Part shown: positions 1 through 8,335 of the stretch, piece after piece | Layout of the letters: each line of letters starts with the position of its first letter | How positions within the stretch are numbered: the first letter of the stretch is position 1 | Source: an uncultured Bacteroidales bacterium | GTDB taxonomy: Bacteria > Bacteroidota > Bacteroidia > Bacteroidales > P3 | Assembly: GCA_944321885.1 (NCBI GenBank) | Contig: CALUNB010000019.1 | Location: 1-43,945 of the forward strand | Direction of reading: 5' to 3' | Length of the DNA stretch: 43,945 bases | Program-made: the position numbers and the translations under genes | Notes under the pieces: generated by a model | Told to the model about the DNA's origin: nothing | Seen by the model: only the letters and a program-made list of their open reading frames with translations | Database searches by the model: none

Positions 1-15
1 ATTGCTCATAATTAA

Positions 16-63
16 AAAGTGTGTCTGTAAAGTTAATCTCTTTTCCTTTTCTTGACACACTTT
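16..63. repeat. 10-bp perfect inverted repeat at the left edge
   Basis: AAAGTGTGTC (16-25) is perfectly repeated in inverse at 54-63 with a 28-base spacer. The arms resemble the outer arms of the fold-back elements at 15012-15103 and 26127-26232 (AGGGTGnnTC type), so this may be a terminator or repeat-element end. It sits exactly where the reading frame of the truncated carboxypeptidase begins. Confidence 0.5.
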
Positions 64-753
64 AGCTTACAGTCTCCTGAAAATTTTTTTTCCGTGTCTA
101 CTTTTTCAAGCTGGTACACCGCGCAGCTGCCTTCGTTTTGGGAAACCAACCACCGCTCCTTGATCAACTATATGAAGGAAGCAACCTATGGCATACGAGG
201 CATCGTGACCGATTCCCTTTCGGGCGAACCCCTCCGGGCTTTCATCCAAGTGGAAGGCCACGACCGGGACAGCTCCCAAATCCATAGCTCGGCCATCCAC
301 GGGGGATATTTCCGGCCTATCGCCGCCGGAACGTACGATTTGAGATTTTCCGCACCGGGCTACAAAACCCAAACCATCCGGAATATCGAAGCTACCGATT
401 TCTCCTATACCGTGCAGAATGTGTTACTGGCCCCGGAATCTCATGCCCTCGATACCGTGCCACAGGACAGCGTAGCCAACGAAAGCCTGCAACAAATCTT
501 TCCAAGACAAGAGGTTTCTTGCCGCCTCTACCCTAACCCGGTTTCGGCTACGCTCCATATAGAAGGAAACGAACCTATCTCCCTACAAGCAGTCTACCGG
601 GCTTCCGATGGACGAAAAGTATTGAGAACCCGTACAAAAGATTTCCAATGGACACATCTCTTGGACGTAAGTACCCTTCCCTCTGGCACTTACATCCTGA
701 AAATTGAAACCGGAAGTGGTGCACTCCAAAGACTCCGCTTCATCACACATTGA
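52..753 (+). pseudogene. 5'-truncated M14 zinc carboxypeptidase remnant with T9SS sorting domain
   Basis: The 233-codon frame opens at a TTG and has no signal peptide. Residues 25-45 (FWETNHRSLINYMKEA) followed by GIRGIVTDSLSGEPLRA and a GHDRDSS stretch match the end of the catalytic domain and the carboxypeptidase-regulatory-like beta-sandwich of Bacteroidota M14 peptidases. About residues 155-233 form a T9SS type A C-terminal domain (LYPNP; SGTYILKIETG). The metal-binding and catalytic part is absent, and in-frame stops occur at 13-15, 28-30 and 34-36. I infer a broken gene whose 5' part was lost or displaced, near the inverted repeat at 16-63. The stop codon overlaps the start of the repeat at 753-958. 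An in-frame join to something left of the window is excluded by those stops. Confidence 0.75.
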
Positions 754-958
754 GAAGCTGTTTAAAATTTCTTACAATCCTGAAAGGGCTGAATTTTCAG
801 GGACTGGGTTCAGGATTTTGTTTGCCCATCGGGGGCTATTTCGGGTCTTGCTTGCCTTTTTCACGTCAGATAGCTCGGCTATCCTCCTTTGAAAAACGCC
901 GCGCCATCCCTCCAAATCCCCTCCCGATGGCATAAACAAATAAATTTAAACAGCTTCT
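753..958. repeat. MITE-like element with ~17-bp terminal inverted repeats
   Basis: AGAAGCTGTTTAAA(A)TTT at 753-770 is inverted at 942-958, one indel apart. If the element is taken as 754-957, it is flanked by TGA on both sides (751-753, 958-960), which fits a 3-bp target duplication. The short open frames inside have no recognisable product. A related arm pair lies at 43505-43578. Confidence 0.6.
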
Positions 959-975
959 GAATCCAGCCACAGTTT

Positions 976-1008
976 AGGTCATGCCTCCATGCACATGGGG
1001 GCGGACCT
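976..1008 (-). terminator. Hairpin just downstream of the methyltransferase gene
   Basis: AGGTC (976-980) pairs with GACCT (1004-1008), and an inner GC-rich stem (CCTCCATG/CATGGGGG) closes the loop. It lies within 40 bases of the methyltransferase stop codon. There is no T-run, so its terminator role is uncertain. Confidence 0.35.
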
Positions 1009-1012
1009 TCCA

Positions 1013-1981
1013 TTATATCCGTTTATTTTTAATCAATATCCTAAAATAAGGGCATTTCCCATTTACAGACAAGTCTTTACCGTCATCCCCTTTCCGGAAT
1101 CTGATGATTTCGAACTGGTCCGGGTTGAACTTGTGCAAAAACGTGATTGGCACCCCCATGTATCCGGCATAGTCAACAGGAATGTCTTGTGTTCTATTTA
1201 CATTGATACCGTTATAATTATCATACTGTGGATATTCGGTTTCATGTCCCACGTATTTCTTTGTAAGTACAATATCCTCATGACGTTGAGATATTTCCAA
1301 ATTGGTCAACCACAAACAATTATTCGGAGAAATTATTCTACTTCCTGCCTCGTCAATCCTAGCTTCCGTTCCGTAAAGCTCATAATGTTCGGGAACTATG
1401 AATCCGGAAATCCCCCTGCCAAGATGGATTCCTAACCATACTTTATTTTCTTTGATGAGTTTGAAAATTTCCTTATAAGTTATCGCATTAATATTACCTA
1501 TTATCAGAAATTTTTTTTCATATCTCACCAGTTGGGCTACATACTCCCTGAATAAAGAAAATGGAGGATTTGTGACAACAATATCGGCTTGTTTCAACAG
1601 TTCGATGCTTTCCTGGCTACGGAAATCGCCGTCTCCTTTGAAATAGACAAAATCCGCATCAGTCAAACCCCTCATTTCTGAACCTGAATATTCGTAAAAG
1701 AAAGCATTTTCGCTCTCTTTTGTGTCGAATAAATCGTTTGCCTTTTCCTTATAGCAGGCCGTTATCAGTTTCTTAATTCCCAGTTCTTTAAAATTCTGAA
1801 CGAAATAATTGAAGAAATTGCTGTTGCGGGGATCATCGCAATTGCAATAGACGACTTTGTCCTTAAAATGTTCCTTATAATGCTGCAACTCGCTGGCTAT
1901 GTCGGAAAGCTGGGTGTAAAACTCGTCGCTTTTCAGTTTCTTCGCCTTTTGCAGCAGCTTATTTGTTGCATTTCTTGCCAT
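1013..1981 (-). CDS. ecoRIM: EcoRI-type adenine-specific DNA methyltransferase
   Basis: This enzyme should methylate the inner adenine of GAATTC and protect the host DNA from the partner endonuclease. The protein (322 residues; M.EcoRI has about 326) begins MARNATNKLL like M.EcoRI. It keeps the CNCDDPR segment, the catalytic NPPF motif in VVTNPPFSLFREY, the HLGRG and VPEHYELYGTEARID stretches, and the FRILIKNK end. The frame stays open upstream to 2068, but ATG at 1981 matches the known N-terminus and lies 13 bases after the endonuclease stop, so I chose it. It forms a two-gene operon (R then M) with no controller gene. Both genes are AT-richer than their neighbours, which suggests horizontal acquisition. 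Confidence 0.96.
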   Translation of the reverse strand: MARNATNKLLQKAKKLKSDEFYTQLSDIASELQHYKEHFKDKVVYCNCDDPRNSNFFNYFVQNFKELGIKKLITACYKEKANDLFDTKESENAFFYEYSGSEMRGLTDADFVYFKGDGDFRSQESIELLKQADIVVTNPPFSLFREYVAQLVRYEKKFLIIGNINAITYKEIFKLIKENKVWLGIHLGRGISGFIVPEHYELYGTEARIDEAGSRIISPNNCLWLTNLEISQRHEDIVLTKKYVGHETEYPQYDNYNGINVNRTQDIPVDYAGYMGVPITFLHKFNPDQFEIIRFRKGDDGKDLSVNGKCPYFRILIKNKRI

Positions 1982-1994
1982 TCCAATTTGTTTT

Positions 1995-2834
1995 TTAGTG
2001 GGCCGTCTTTGTGAGTTGCTTAAATAGGTCGCTGCCCAATATCTGTAAAGAGGTTTTTGAAATCTCAAGCATTATATGAAACATATCTTGAGCGTTCCAC
2101 CTTGTTCCGTTCCCTTGTGTATAAATGGAAGTAGCTTGAAGCATAATCATTTTATCTCCATGCTTGACAAATTTGTTTTTGCATAAATTCGTATTAATTG
2201 GCATTCCATAATTTGAGGCAGTTAATCTATCCAGCCTGTTTAACATACCTGAATTATATTCCAGTGTTACAACTCTGCCATCTGGTCTTGTTACTGAAAT
2301 TGTTTCGGTCAGAAAGTTTGAACCTTCTAGAAACAACACGTAGGGGAAATGGGATTCTGCCAGCATAAAATTGGCAATTTCACAAATATTCTTATGCGAC
2401 CTCTCTATTGCATTGCCTGCATCCATCAAATCTTGGTCGTTGTTTTTACCTACTAACTTTCCTCTTCTGATATTCTCGATGTCTTTCCCTTGATGCTTGG
2501 CTTCAGAGACTAAAACGACCCGCCAATTGCCATTATCGTCTTCCACTTCAATAATCCCGCCATCAGGAATGATATTCGAGTTCGAAACAAAAAGTGTTTG
2601 CCCCAACTCTGAATCTACTTTCTTCAAAGCCTCGTTGATTTCTTCTTTCTTTATGCCTTTCCTATATCGAAAAGACAATTGGGGAAATTCGCTTTTCAAG
2701 TGTTCAACTACGAAATGTGAGATTTTTCCAACCTCCATATCGTGCAGTTTCGCTTCTTCACCGAAGATACCAACTACACCTTGTGTTTCTTTTTGTTGTT
2801 CTGTCAATCTATTTGATTGATTCTTTTTAGCCAT
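1995..2834 (-). CDS. ecoRIR: EcoRI-type type II restriction endonuclease
   Basis: This homodimeric, Mg-dependent endonuclease is expected to cut G^AATTC. The 279-residue product aligns with EcoRI (277 residues) almost without gaps, e.g. QSNRLTEQ, GIFG, PQLSFRYR, INEALKK, FPYVLFLEGSNF. The catalytic PD...EAK residues fall at D91, E111 and K113, the same numbers as in EcoRI. The recognition segment AGNAIERSHKN (139-149, with N141 and R145), Q115, and R200/R203 are also present at the same positions. The gene precedes its methyltransferase in the same order as in the EcoRI plasmid. A possible -7 box lies at 2901-2908. Residue conservation this complete argues for an active isoschizomer rather than a remnant. 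Confidence 0.97.
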   Translation of the reverse strand: MAKKNQSNRLTEQQKETQGVVGIFGEEAKLHDMEVGKISHFVVEHLKSEFPQLSFRYRKGIKKEEINEALKKVDSELGQTLFVSNSNIIPDGGIIEVEDDNGNWRVVLVSEAKHQGKDIENIRRGKLVGKNNDQDLMDAGNAIERSHKNICEIANFMLAESHFPYVLFLEGSNFLTETISVTRPDGRVVTLEYNSGMLNRLDRLTASNYGMPINTNLCKNKFVKHGDKMIMLQATSIYTQGNGTRWNAQDMFHIMLEISKTSLQILGSDLFKQLTKTAH

Positions 2835-2900
2835 ATTCCTTGTACCTTAAAAATGATATTCTGGCATGGACATGCAACATCCATGTTCTCTATTCCTTTG

Positions 2901-2908
2901 CAAAGCTA
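2901..2908 (-). promoter_or_regulatory. Possible -7 box for the EcoRI-type operon
   Basis: On the minus strand this reads TAGCTTTG, matching TAnnTTTG, about 67 bases before the endonuclease start. I see no good -33 TTG at the expected spacing. Confidence 0.35.
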
Positions 2909-3040
2909 AAAAAAATATAGGCTGTGGTTTTATTCCTACCACGTTCCTTTTCCCCAATCAAGCATCGCAATTTTCTCATTCTAATAATTCTACGCACAAT
3001 ACAACCCAGCACACCAAGCGGAAGGCACCCATAGGTACAG

Positions 3041-3300
3041 TTTTTCGCTATCTTTGAGGGCTTCGCCCTCGAAGATAGGATGCGGTTCGGCAATGCAAGC
3101 TCAAGCAAGCTTGGATTGCATTGCACTCACCTTTCGCTATAGTTGCTGCTTCGCAGCGAAGATAGCTTGGTCTCGGCAAAGGCAGTGCAAGCCGAATGCA
3201 GAGACAAAGTTCACTTTGGCTATGCTGAGGCGCAGCCTGCTTTCGATGTAATCAAAGCTCGAACTGCGTTCGGCTCTGCGCTCGACTTTCGCTATCTTTG
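3041..3300 (+). repeat. Array of promoter-like TTTCGCTATCTTTG repeats with hairpins
   Basis: The word TTTCGCTATCTTTG or a close variant occurs at 3043-3056, 3132-3145 (TATAGTTG) and 3287-3300. The first two copies are followed at once by hairpins of the same plan: 3048-3078 (inner stem GAGGGC/GCCCTC, loop TTC) and 3137-3165 (inner stem GCTGC/GCAGC, loop TTC). The inner stems differ in sequence but stay paired. The last copy, without a hairpin, supplies the -7 box of the aminotransferase gene. No coding potential is evident. Confidence 0.65.
3269..3300 (+). promoter_or_regulatory. Promoter of the aminotransferase-MATE operon
   Basis: A perfect -7 box TATCTTTG lies at 3293-3300, with a weak TTcG at about 3269-3272 as the -33 element. 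The start codon is only 20 bases downstream, so the leader would be very short. Confidence 0.65.
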
Positions 3301-3319
3301 TCACTCCAAAACTGGAACC

Positions 3320-4489
3320 ATGGAAAAAAAATTCGACTTCGACACGATAATTCCCCGCCGGGGAACCAACTCCTACAAATGGGATACCCCCAAAGAGGAA
3401 GGCGTGCTGCCCATGTGGGTGGCCGATATGGACTTCCGGACCGCCCCGGCCATCATCCAAGCCGTGCAGGAACGGGTCGCCCACGGCATTTTCGGTTACA
3501 CCAAAGTACCGGAAGCGTACTACCAAGCCGTCACGGATTGGTTTGCCCAAAAACATGGATGGCAAATCCAAGCGGACTGGATTATCTATACCTCCGGGGT
3601 CGTCCCTGCCATCTCGGCCATCATCAAAGCCATGACCCAGCCCGGAGACAAGGTAGTCGTGCAGACCCCGGCTTACAACTGTTTTTTCTCTTCCATCCGC
3701 AACAACGGTTGCGAACTCGCGGCCAACCGGCTCCGCTACGAAAACACCACGTACAGCATCGATTTCGAAGACCTCGAAGCCAAAGCAGCCGACCCAAAGG
3801 CCAAAATATTGATTCTATGCAATCCCCATAATCCCGCCGGTAGGGTCTGGACCCGCGAGGAGTTGCTCCGGATTGGCCAAATCTGCCTCAAACACAACGT
3901 TTTCGTGCTGGCCGATGAAATCCATTGCGAACTGACCTATCCGGGACACGATTACACGCCTTTCGCCTCCCTTTCCGAAGAATTCCTGGTGCATTCGGTC
4001 ACTTGCAATTCCCCCAGCAAGGCATTCAACATAGCCGGTATGCAGATTGCCAATATCGTGGCTGCCGACCCGGATATCCGCCAACGCATAGACAAAGCCA
4101 TCAATATCAACGAAGTTTGTGACGTGAACCCCTTCGGGGTCGAAGCCTTGATGGCCGCTTACCGCCAAGGTGGGGAATGGCTGGAAGCCTTGAAAGAATA
4201 TCTGTTCGGGAACTACCTCTTTTCCAAGGACTTCTTTGCCAAACACCTGCCCTCTTACCCGGTTTTACCCTTGGAGGGAACCTACCTGCTATGGGTCGAT
4301 ATCCGAACCACAAGACTCCGTTCAGACATCTTGGCCAAGAAACTTTTGGAGGAAGCCAAATTGATGGTCAGCCCGGGGACGATTTACGGTCCGGGCGGAG
4401 AGGATTTCATCCGGCTCAACCTAGCCTGCCCTCGCCAACGCCTGCAAGAAGGTCTGGAACGCTTGGCAAGCGTATTGGAATCCCGTTAA
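3320..4489 (+). CDS. PatB/MalY-type PLP aminotransferase-fold C-S lyase
   Basis: This is a 389-residue fold-type I PLP enzyme of the MalY/PatB group. These cleave cystathionine or cysteine conjugates to a thiol, pyruvate and ammonia. It opens MEKKFDFDTIIPRRGTNSYKW and has the group's PMWVADMDF (31-39) and IFGYT segments, the cofactor-contacting DEIHCEL (199-205), and the PLP lysine K234 in SPSKAFNIAG. The frame is open upstream to 3143 through repeat sequence. I chose ATG 3320 because family homology starts there and the -7 box ends at 3300. It is followed after six bases by the MATE gene, so they are co-transcribed. The substrate is not predictable; a detoxifying lyase plus efflux pump is one reading. 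Confidence 0.9.
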   Translation: MEKKFDFDTIIPRRGTNSYKWDTPKEEGVLPMWVADMDFRTAPAIIQAVQERVAHGIFGYTKVPEAYYQAVTDWFAQKHGWQIQADWIIYTSGVVPAISAIIKAMTQPGDKVVVQTPAYNCFFSSIRNNGCELAANRLRYENTTYSIDFEDLEAKAADPKAKILILCNPHNPAGRVWTREELLRIGQICLKHNVFVLADEIHCELTYPGHDYTPFASLSEEFLVHSVTCNSPSKAFNIAGMQIANIVAADPDIRQRIDKAININEVCDVNPFGVEALMAAYRQGGEWLEALKEYLFGNYLFSKDFFAKHLPSYPVLPLEGTYLLWVDIRTTRLRSDILAKKLLEEAKLMVSPGTIYGPGGEDFIRLNLACPRQRLQEGLERLASVLESR

Positions 4490-4495
4490 AGCCCC

Positions 4496-6091
4496 ATGCA
4501 AACGCCCAAACAAAAAAAGGAAGACATTCTCCTCGGCCTGATCCGCGAAGGCAGGCCCATGGATTGGAAACAAAGGCTCGACCTGATTGTCCGCCTCAGT
4601 ATTCCCTCCATCTTAGCGCAACTGTCTGCCACCTTGATGGTTTACATCGATGCTTCCATGGTAGGCAGCCTCGGTGCGGAAGCCTCCGCCTCCATCGGCT
4701 TGGTTTCCACCAGCACATGGCTGTTCAACGGGCTCTGCGTGGCAATCGCCACTTCCTTTTCCGTCCAAGTGGCGCATTTCATCGGGGCGAACGACACCAA
4801 AAGTGCCAAGGACGTACTTCGCCAAGCTTACTTCGTGACCCTCCTTTGCAGCCTCCTCTTGGCTGGTATCGGATTGGGTATCAGCCAGTCGTTGCCCGTT
4901 TGGTTAGGCGGGAACGAGGATATCAACCCCGGTGCCTCCGCCTATTTTGCCATTTACGCCCTGTCCCTGCCCTTCCTCCAACTGAACTACCTTTCAGGCA
5001 GCATGTTGCGTTGCAGCGGAAACATGCGCATCCCCAGCCTGCTCAGTATCTTGATGTGCCTGTTGGATGTGGTTTTCAACATGTTGTTCATTTTCCCGAC
5101 CCGGACCGTGCATATCGGGAACCTGCCTCTAACGCTGCCGGGAGCCGGTATGGGAGTTGCCGGGGCTGCCTTGGGAACCGCTTTGGCCATCCTGGTAACC
5201 TCCGGGTTGATGACCAGTTACCTCTGTTTGCGTTCCCCGTCCTTGGCCATCGGCAAACGCCCTCGCCCGGAAGGTAGTCCTGCACCGAAGATGGAGCTTA
5301 CGATGAAGCCGGAGTCCATGCCAAGCCCGCTTGAACAACGAGCCGGAGGAAGCCCGGCTCAAACCAGCCTTTCGTTCCGGCAAAAGTTCCGCCATTTTTT
5401 CCTCCAATGCCGTCCCCAAAAACAGTGCATGCGCCGGGCATCCCGTATCGGATTACCCATGGCCTTGGAACGCACGGTCATGTGCGGGGCGCAAATCATG
5501 TCCACCGTCATCGTGGCACCTTTGGGAACCATCGCCATTGCCGCCAACTCTTTCGCTATCACTGCCGAAAGTCTTTGCTACATGCCGGGCTACGGTATCT
5601 CGGATGCGGCTACCACGATTGTGGGGCAAAGCATCGGGGCGGGCCGATACAAACTTACCCGCAAATTCGCTTACATGACTGTAGGCTTGGGCATGCTCGT
5701 CATGACCCTCATGGGCATCATCATGTATATCGCTGCGCCTCAAATGATTGGCATCATGAGTCCGGTGGAGGAAATCCGGCAGTTAGGTTCCGGAATCCTT
5801 CGGATAGAAGCCTTTGCCGAACCCATGTTCGCGGCGGCCATCGTGTCTTACGGAGTTTTCGTGGGAGCTGGCAGCACGCTTGTCCCCAGCTGCATGAACC
5901 TGTTCAGCATTTGGGCCGTCCGCCTTTCCTTGGCCGCTTTGCTGGCTCCTGTCATGGGCTTGCGCGGAGTCTGGATTGCCATGTGTGCCGAACTCTGTTT
6001 CCGGGGAACCATTTTCCTAATCCGCCTCTTCCGGGGCCGCTGGCTCAAACCGGGACACGTCCGGCTTGGGAAACACACCTCCCGGACATAG
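4496..6091 (+). CDS. MATE-family multidrug/Na+ efflux transporter with loop insertion
   Basis: This is an inner-membrane MATE transporter of the MOP superfamily, a cation-coupled drug or metabolite exporter with about 12 helices in two lobes. Lobe 1 spans about residues 25-245 (IVRLSIPSILAQLSATLMVYIDASMVG) and lobe 2 about 315-515 (RIGLPMALERTVMCG; TTIVGQSIGAGR). The protein is 531 residues, against a usual 440-460. The excess lies mainly in the cytoplasmic inter-lobe loop (about 250-312), which is rich in Pro, Ser, Gly and Gln and lacks family similarity. The gene is the second of an operon with the C-S lyase (six-base gap) and converges with the RloB-like gene downstream. Confidence 0.92.
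   Translation: MQTPKQKKEDILLGLIREGRPMDWKQRLDLIVRLSIPSILAQLSATLMVYIDASMVGSLGAEASASIGLVSTSTWLFNGLCVAIATSFSVQVAHFIGANDTKSAKDVLRQAYFVTLLCSLLLAGIGLGISQSLPVWLGGNEDINPGASAYFAIYALSLPFLQLNYLSGSMLRCSGNMRIPSLLSILMCLLDVVFNMLFIFPTRTVHIGNLPLTLPGAGMGVAGAALGTALAILVTSGLMTSYLCLRSPSLAIGKRPRPEGSPAPKMELTMKPESMPSPLEQRAGGSPAQTSLSFRQKFRHFFLQCRPQKQCMRRASRIGLPMALERTVMCGAQIMSTVIVAPLGTIAIAANSFAITAESLCYMPGYGISDAATTIVGQSIGAGRYKLTRKFAYMTVGLGMLVMTLMGIIMYIAAPQMIGIMSPVEEIRQLGSGILRIEAFAEPMFAAAIVSYGVFVGAGSTLVPSCMNLFSIWAVRLSLAALLAPVMGLRGVWIAMCAELCFRGTIFLIRLFRGRWLKPGHVRLGKHTSRT
5252..5381 (+). other. In-frame low-complexity insertion in the MATE inter-lobe loop
   Basis: About 43 codons encode a P/S/G/E/Q-rich stretch (e.g. RPRPEGSPAP, PSPLEQRAGGSPAQ) where relatives have a short cytoplasmic loop. 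The DNA contains repeated CCGG-bearing words such as gccggagga and cccggctc. Insertion is inferred from memory of the family, not from an alignment. Confidence 0.5.
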
Positions 6092-6200
6092 GTTCCTCCT
6101 TCGACTTTGAAAATTTTCTCCTCGTTACGTAAAGCTTTCCCCAATCTCCGGACACACTGTTTGAAACACTACCAACACCCAGCATCTAATTTGATAAAAA

Positions 6201-6833
6201 CTATTGAGCGATACCTAAAATCTCAAAAAGTTCATGCATATTGGAATATCCTCGTTCTAATTGGTTGGTGTCGAACGAGCCGGTAGCCCGAGCATGATTC
6301 ATCGCCGCCGGCAAATAAGACCTTAAGCGAGAATAGATATCATTCCCCTCAGTGGTAAAATAGCGCTTTGTCTTTTCATAACCCGACAAAACCGGATACT
6401 TTTCCATTTCCCTTATCACAGATTCACAAGAAGCGTAATATCTCGTTGTCTGGACCATATGCAGCAGAAACCAAAACTCAAGACAAGGAGTATTGGCAAT
6501 AAAGGTAACATTACAAGGCAATTTCTTCAAGCATTCCTCCAACTTTTCCTTGGGAGAAAAACCTTTCCCTGCAAATTGCCGGGTTTCCCGGATTATCGTG
6601 TCCGTATCCACAATCCATATCACCTCCGAATAGACTTTACTCAATGCCTTTACACAAACAAACTGTTCCTGGACACTCTTCTTCTGAGGAAGTTCCGGTT
6701 TGATGACCAAACCGCGCAATGAGGGTTCGTTCCGTTTCAACATGTGCAAATACCACACTTCTGTCTCTCCGTCCACCACGCAGGCGATAGCCCGCCTCAA
6801 ATCCTTCCCCCGGCTATTTCCCTTCATCTTCAT
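6201..6833 (-). CDS. RloB-like TOPRIM-type protein (effector of ATPase pair)
   Basis: This 210-residue protein fits the RloB family: an early acidic motif VVDGETE (19-25), a DxD motif in IVDTDT (D76, D78), and the NTPCLEFWFLLH segment (114-124) typical of RloB (usually N-P-x-E-x-W). These acidic residues suggest a TOPRIM-like nuclease core. Its start overlaps the end of the upstream ATPase gene by 20 bases (ATG 6833, or 6827), so the two are translationally coupled. The architecture parallels PARIS (AriA ATPase + AriB TOPRIM) and RloA/RloB pairs in anti-phage abortive defence. Function is inferred; no phage-defence role can be shown from sequence alone. Confidence 0.8.
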   Translation of the reverse strand: MKMKGNSRGKDLRRAIACVVDGETEVWYLHMLKRNEPSLRGLVIKPELPQKKSVQEQFVCVKALSKVYSEVIWIVDTDTIIRETRQFAGKGFSPKEKLEECLKKLPCNVTFIANTPCLEFWFLLHMVQTTRYYASCESVIREMEKYPVLSGYEKTKRYFTTEGNDIYSRLRSYLPAAMNHARATGSFDTNQLERGYSNMHELFEILGIAQ

Positions 6834-8121
6834 CCAGATTCAAATAATAATCCCCAAGCTTAGGAACCGCCCCCAAACGACCTGCCGAATAGGCATTGAG
6901 TACATTCGTCGTGTCCCTGACTTCCGTGGTTTTAAAATCGGAAAGCTTGTACACTGTCGTAGCACAATATTCATCTTTCTCCGTAAAAACAATCATGTCG
7001 TTCCGGAAAATATCCTTGTCATCCAAGAACTCTCTATCATGCGTTGTCGCAATCAATTGGGAATGCTTGGCATTGACACAAAACGTCAAAAGGAAATGCT
7101 TGGCAAGCTCCGGATGGATGGAACTTTCCAATTCATCCAAACAATAGCAAGTGTCTTTTGTTACCAAGCGGTATAAAATACCTGCCAATCCAAAATAACG
7201 TTGCGTCCCCAACGATTCTTCATGAAATTTTATATCTGAATAATGCATGCCATTGCTATCATGCTGGAACTTGAGATCCAAAGTTTCAAATCCGGGAGTC
7301 CCTTGCATGGGCTTGATAAATGCAGGTTTCCTCTCAAATGGAATTTGCATCGTCCTTATGTCTCCTACGGAAGCCCCCTTTTGAATCAATATATCCGAAA
7401 TATTGAAGTCCGCTTTATTCAATATTGACAACAATTTCTCTTTTAGAATCTTACCTTCATCAATCTGAGTAATCACATAAGAGGACAAATCATGCCTCGG
7501 TATCACCATATTGTTCAAATACAACAAAAACCAATCTGATACAGACCGGAGTACCGGCTGATCCATATTGGTCTTCATGAAACCGCAAATGACCGACTCG
7601 TTCCACAAGGTGTTTGTTGCCAATGCTCCAAGGACATTTTTATCGGTCAACGATTCAAACGTACCCCATTTGATGACGGTCAACTGCTTTTCATTATCCG
7701 TCATCCGAGAATAGACTGTCTTACCCCGCTTCCCGGCTTTCAAGATTTCGTTGATAATACAAACTCCATTAAACTCGATACGGTAATAATAATCCTGCCC
7801 CTGCTGGATAAAACGAATCTCGAATACGGTATTCTGCTTCCGGGAATCTCCATCCATCAGAAAAGGACGGACACCTATTCCATCTGTTTTAGATCTTTTG
7901 GGCAAACAAACCAGTTTCTGCAAGAAATCCAATGCCTTTAAAACCGTAGTCTTGCCCGATGCATTGGCCCCGTAAATCAACGCCACTTTAAGCAACCTAT
8001 GTCCTCCCAAGGATACCGTGTAATAATCATCAAGATGGTGTATGTTCTTTTTAGCAACGAAAGACAAGGTTTGCTTCTCCCTAATCGAAGCAAAATTCTC
8101 TATGCTGAAATCGACAATCAT
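6814..8121 (-). CDS. AAA_15/OLD-type ABC ATPase (RloA/AriA-like sensor)
   Basis: This 435-residue protein starts MIVDFSIENFASIREKQTLSF, the classic opening of AAA_15/AAA_21 single-polypeptide ABC ATPases. Walker A is GANASGKTT (51-59), a signature-like SLGTQR lies at 303-308, Walker B is CLDELE (327-332; D329, E330), and the switch histidine is H361 in ATTHDREF. The long middle (80-300) is the usual insertion that forms a scaffold or sensor in PARIS AriA. It is the first gene of an overlapping pair with the RloB-like gene. A -7 box lies at 8176-8183, and a perfect 15-bp inverted repeat lies farther upstream. The locus is AT-richer than most of the window. Confidence 0.88.
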   Translation of the reverse strand: MIVDFSIENFASIREKQTLSFVAKKNIHHLDDYYTVSLGGHRLLKVALIYGANASGKTTVLKALDFLQKLVCLPKRSKTDGIGVRPFLMDGDSRKQNTVFEIRFIQQGQDYYYRIEFNGVCIINEILKAGKRGKTVYSRMTDNEKQLTVIKWGTFESLTDKNVLGALATNTLWNESVICGFMKTNMDQPVLRSVSDWFLLYLNNMVIPRHDLSSYVITQIDEGKILKEKLLSILNKADFNISDILIQKGASVGDIRTMQIPFERKPAFIKPMQGTPGFETLDLKFQHDSNGMHYSDIKFHEESLGTQRYFGLAGILYRLVTKDTCYCLDELESSIHPELAKHFLLTFCVNAKHSQLIATTHDREFLDDKDIFRNDMIVFTEKDEYCATTVYKLSDFKTTEVRDTTNVLNAYSAGRLGAVPKLGDYYLNLDEDEGK

Positions 8122-8175
8122 AGCGAATCAATTGTGGTGAAAACTCTTTCAAACAAAATACAAAAGAGAGCCTGC

Positions 8176-8183
8176 CAAAGATA
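8176..8183 (-). promoter_or_regulatory. -7 box of the RloAB-like operon
   Basis: Minus strand TATCTTTG, 55 bases upstream of the ATPase start. A TTTG (8196-8199) is too close to be a standard -33 element. Confidence 0.5.
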
Positions 8184-8335
8184 TAAAAAAATAAACAAAT
8201 CCATGATTTATGTAATCTATTTACAAAAATAGGCATCAAAACAAAAACCACCCCCAAGGAAAGAAACGGGTCCGTGATAGCCACAACGACCGGAAAGAGA
8301 TGCGAACAAAAGCATATCTTACCTCTATGTCCTTT

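Noticed and set aside
704..935. Two ~60-codon frames between the M14 remnant and the methyltransferase
   Set aside because: Both lie in the inverted-repeat element, lack ribosome sites and have no family.
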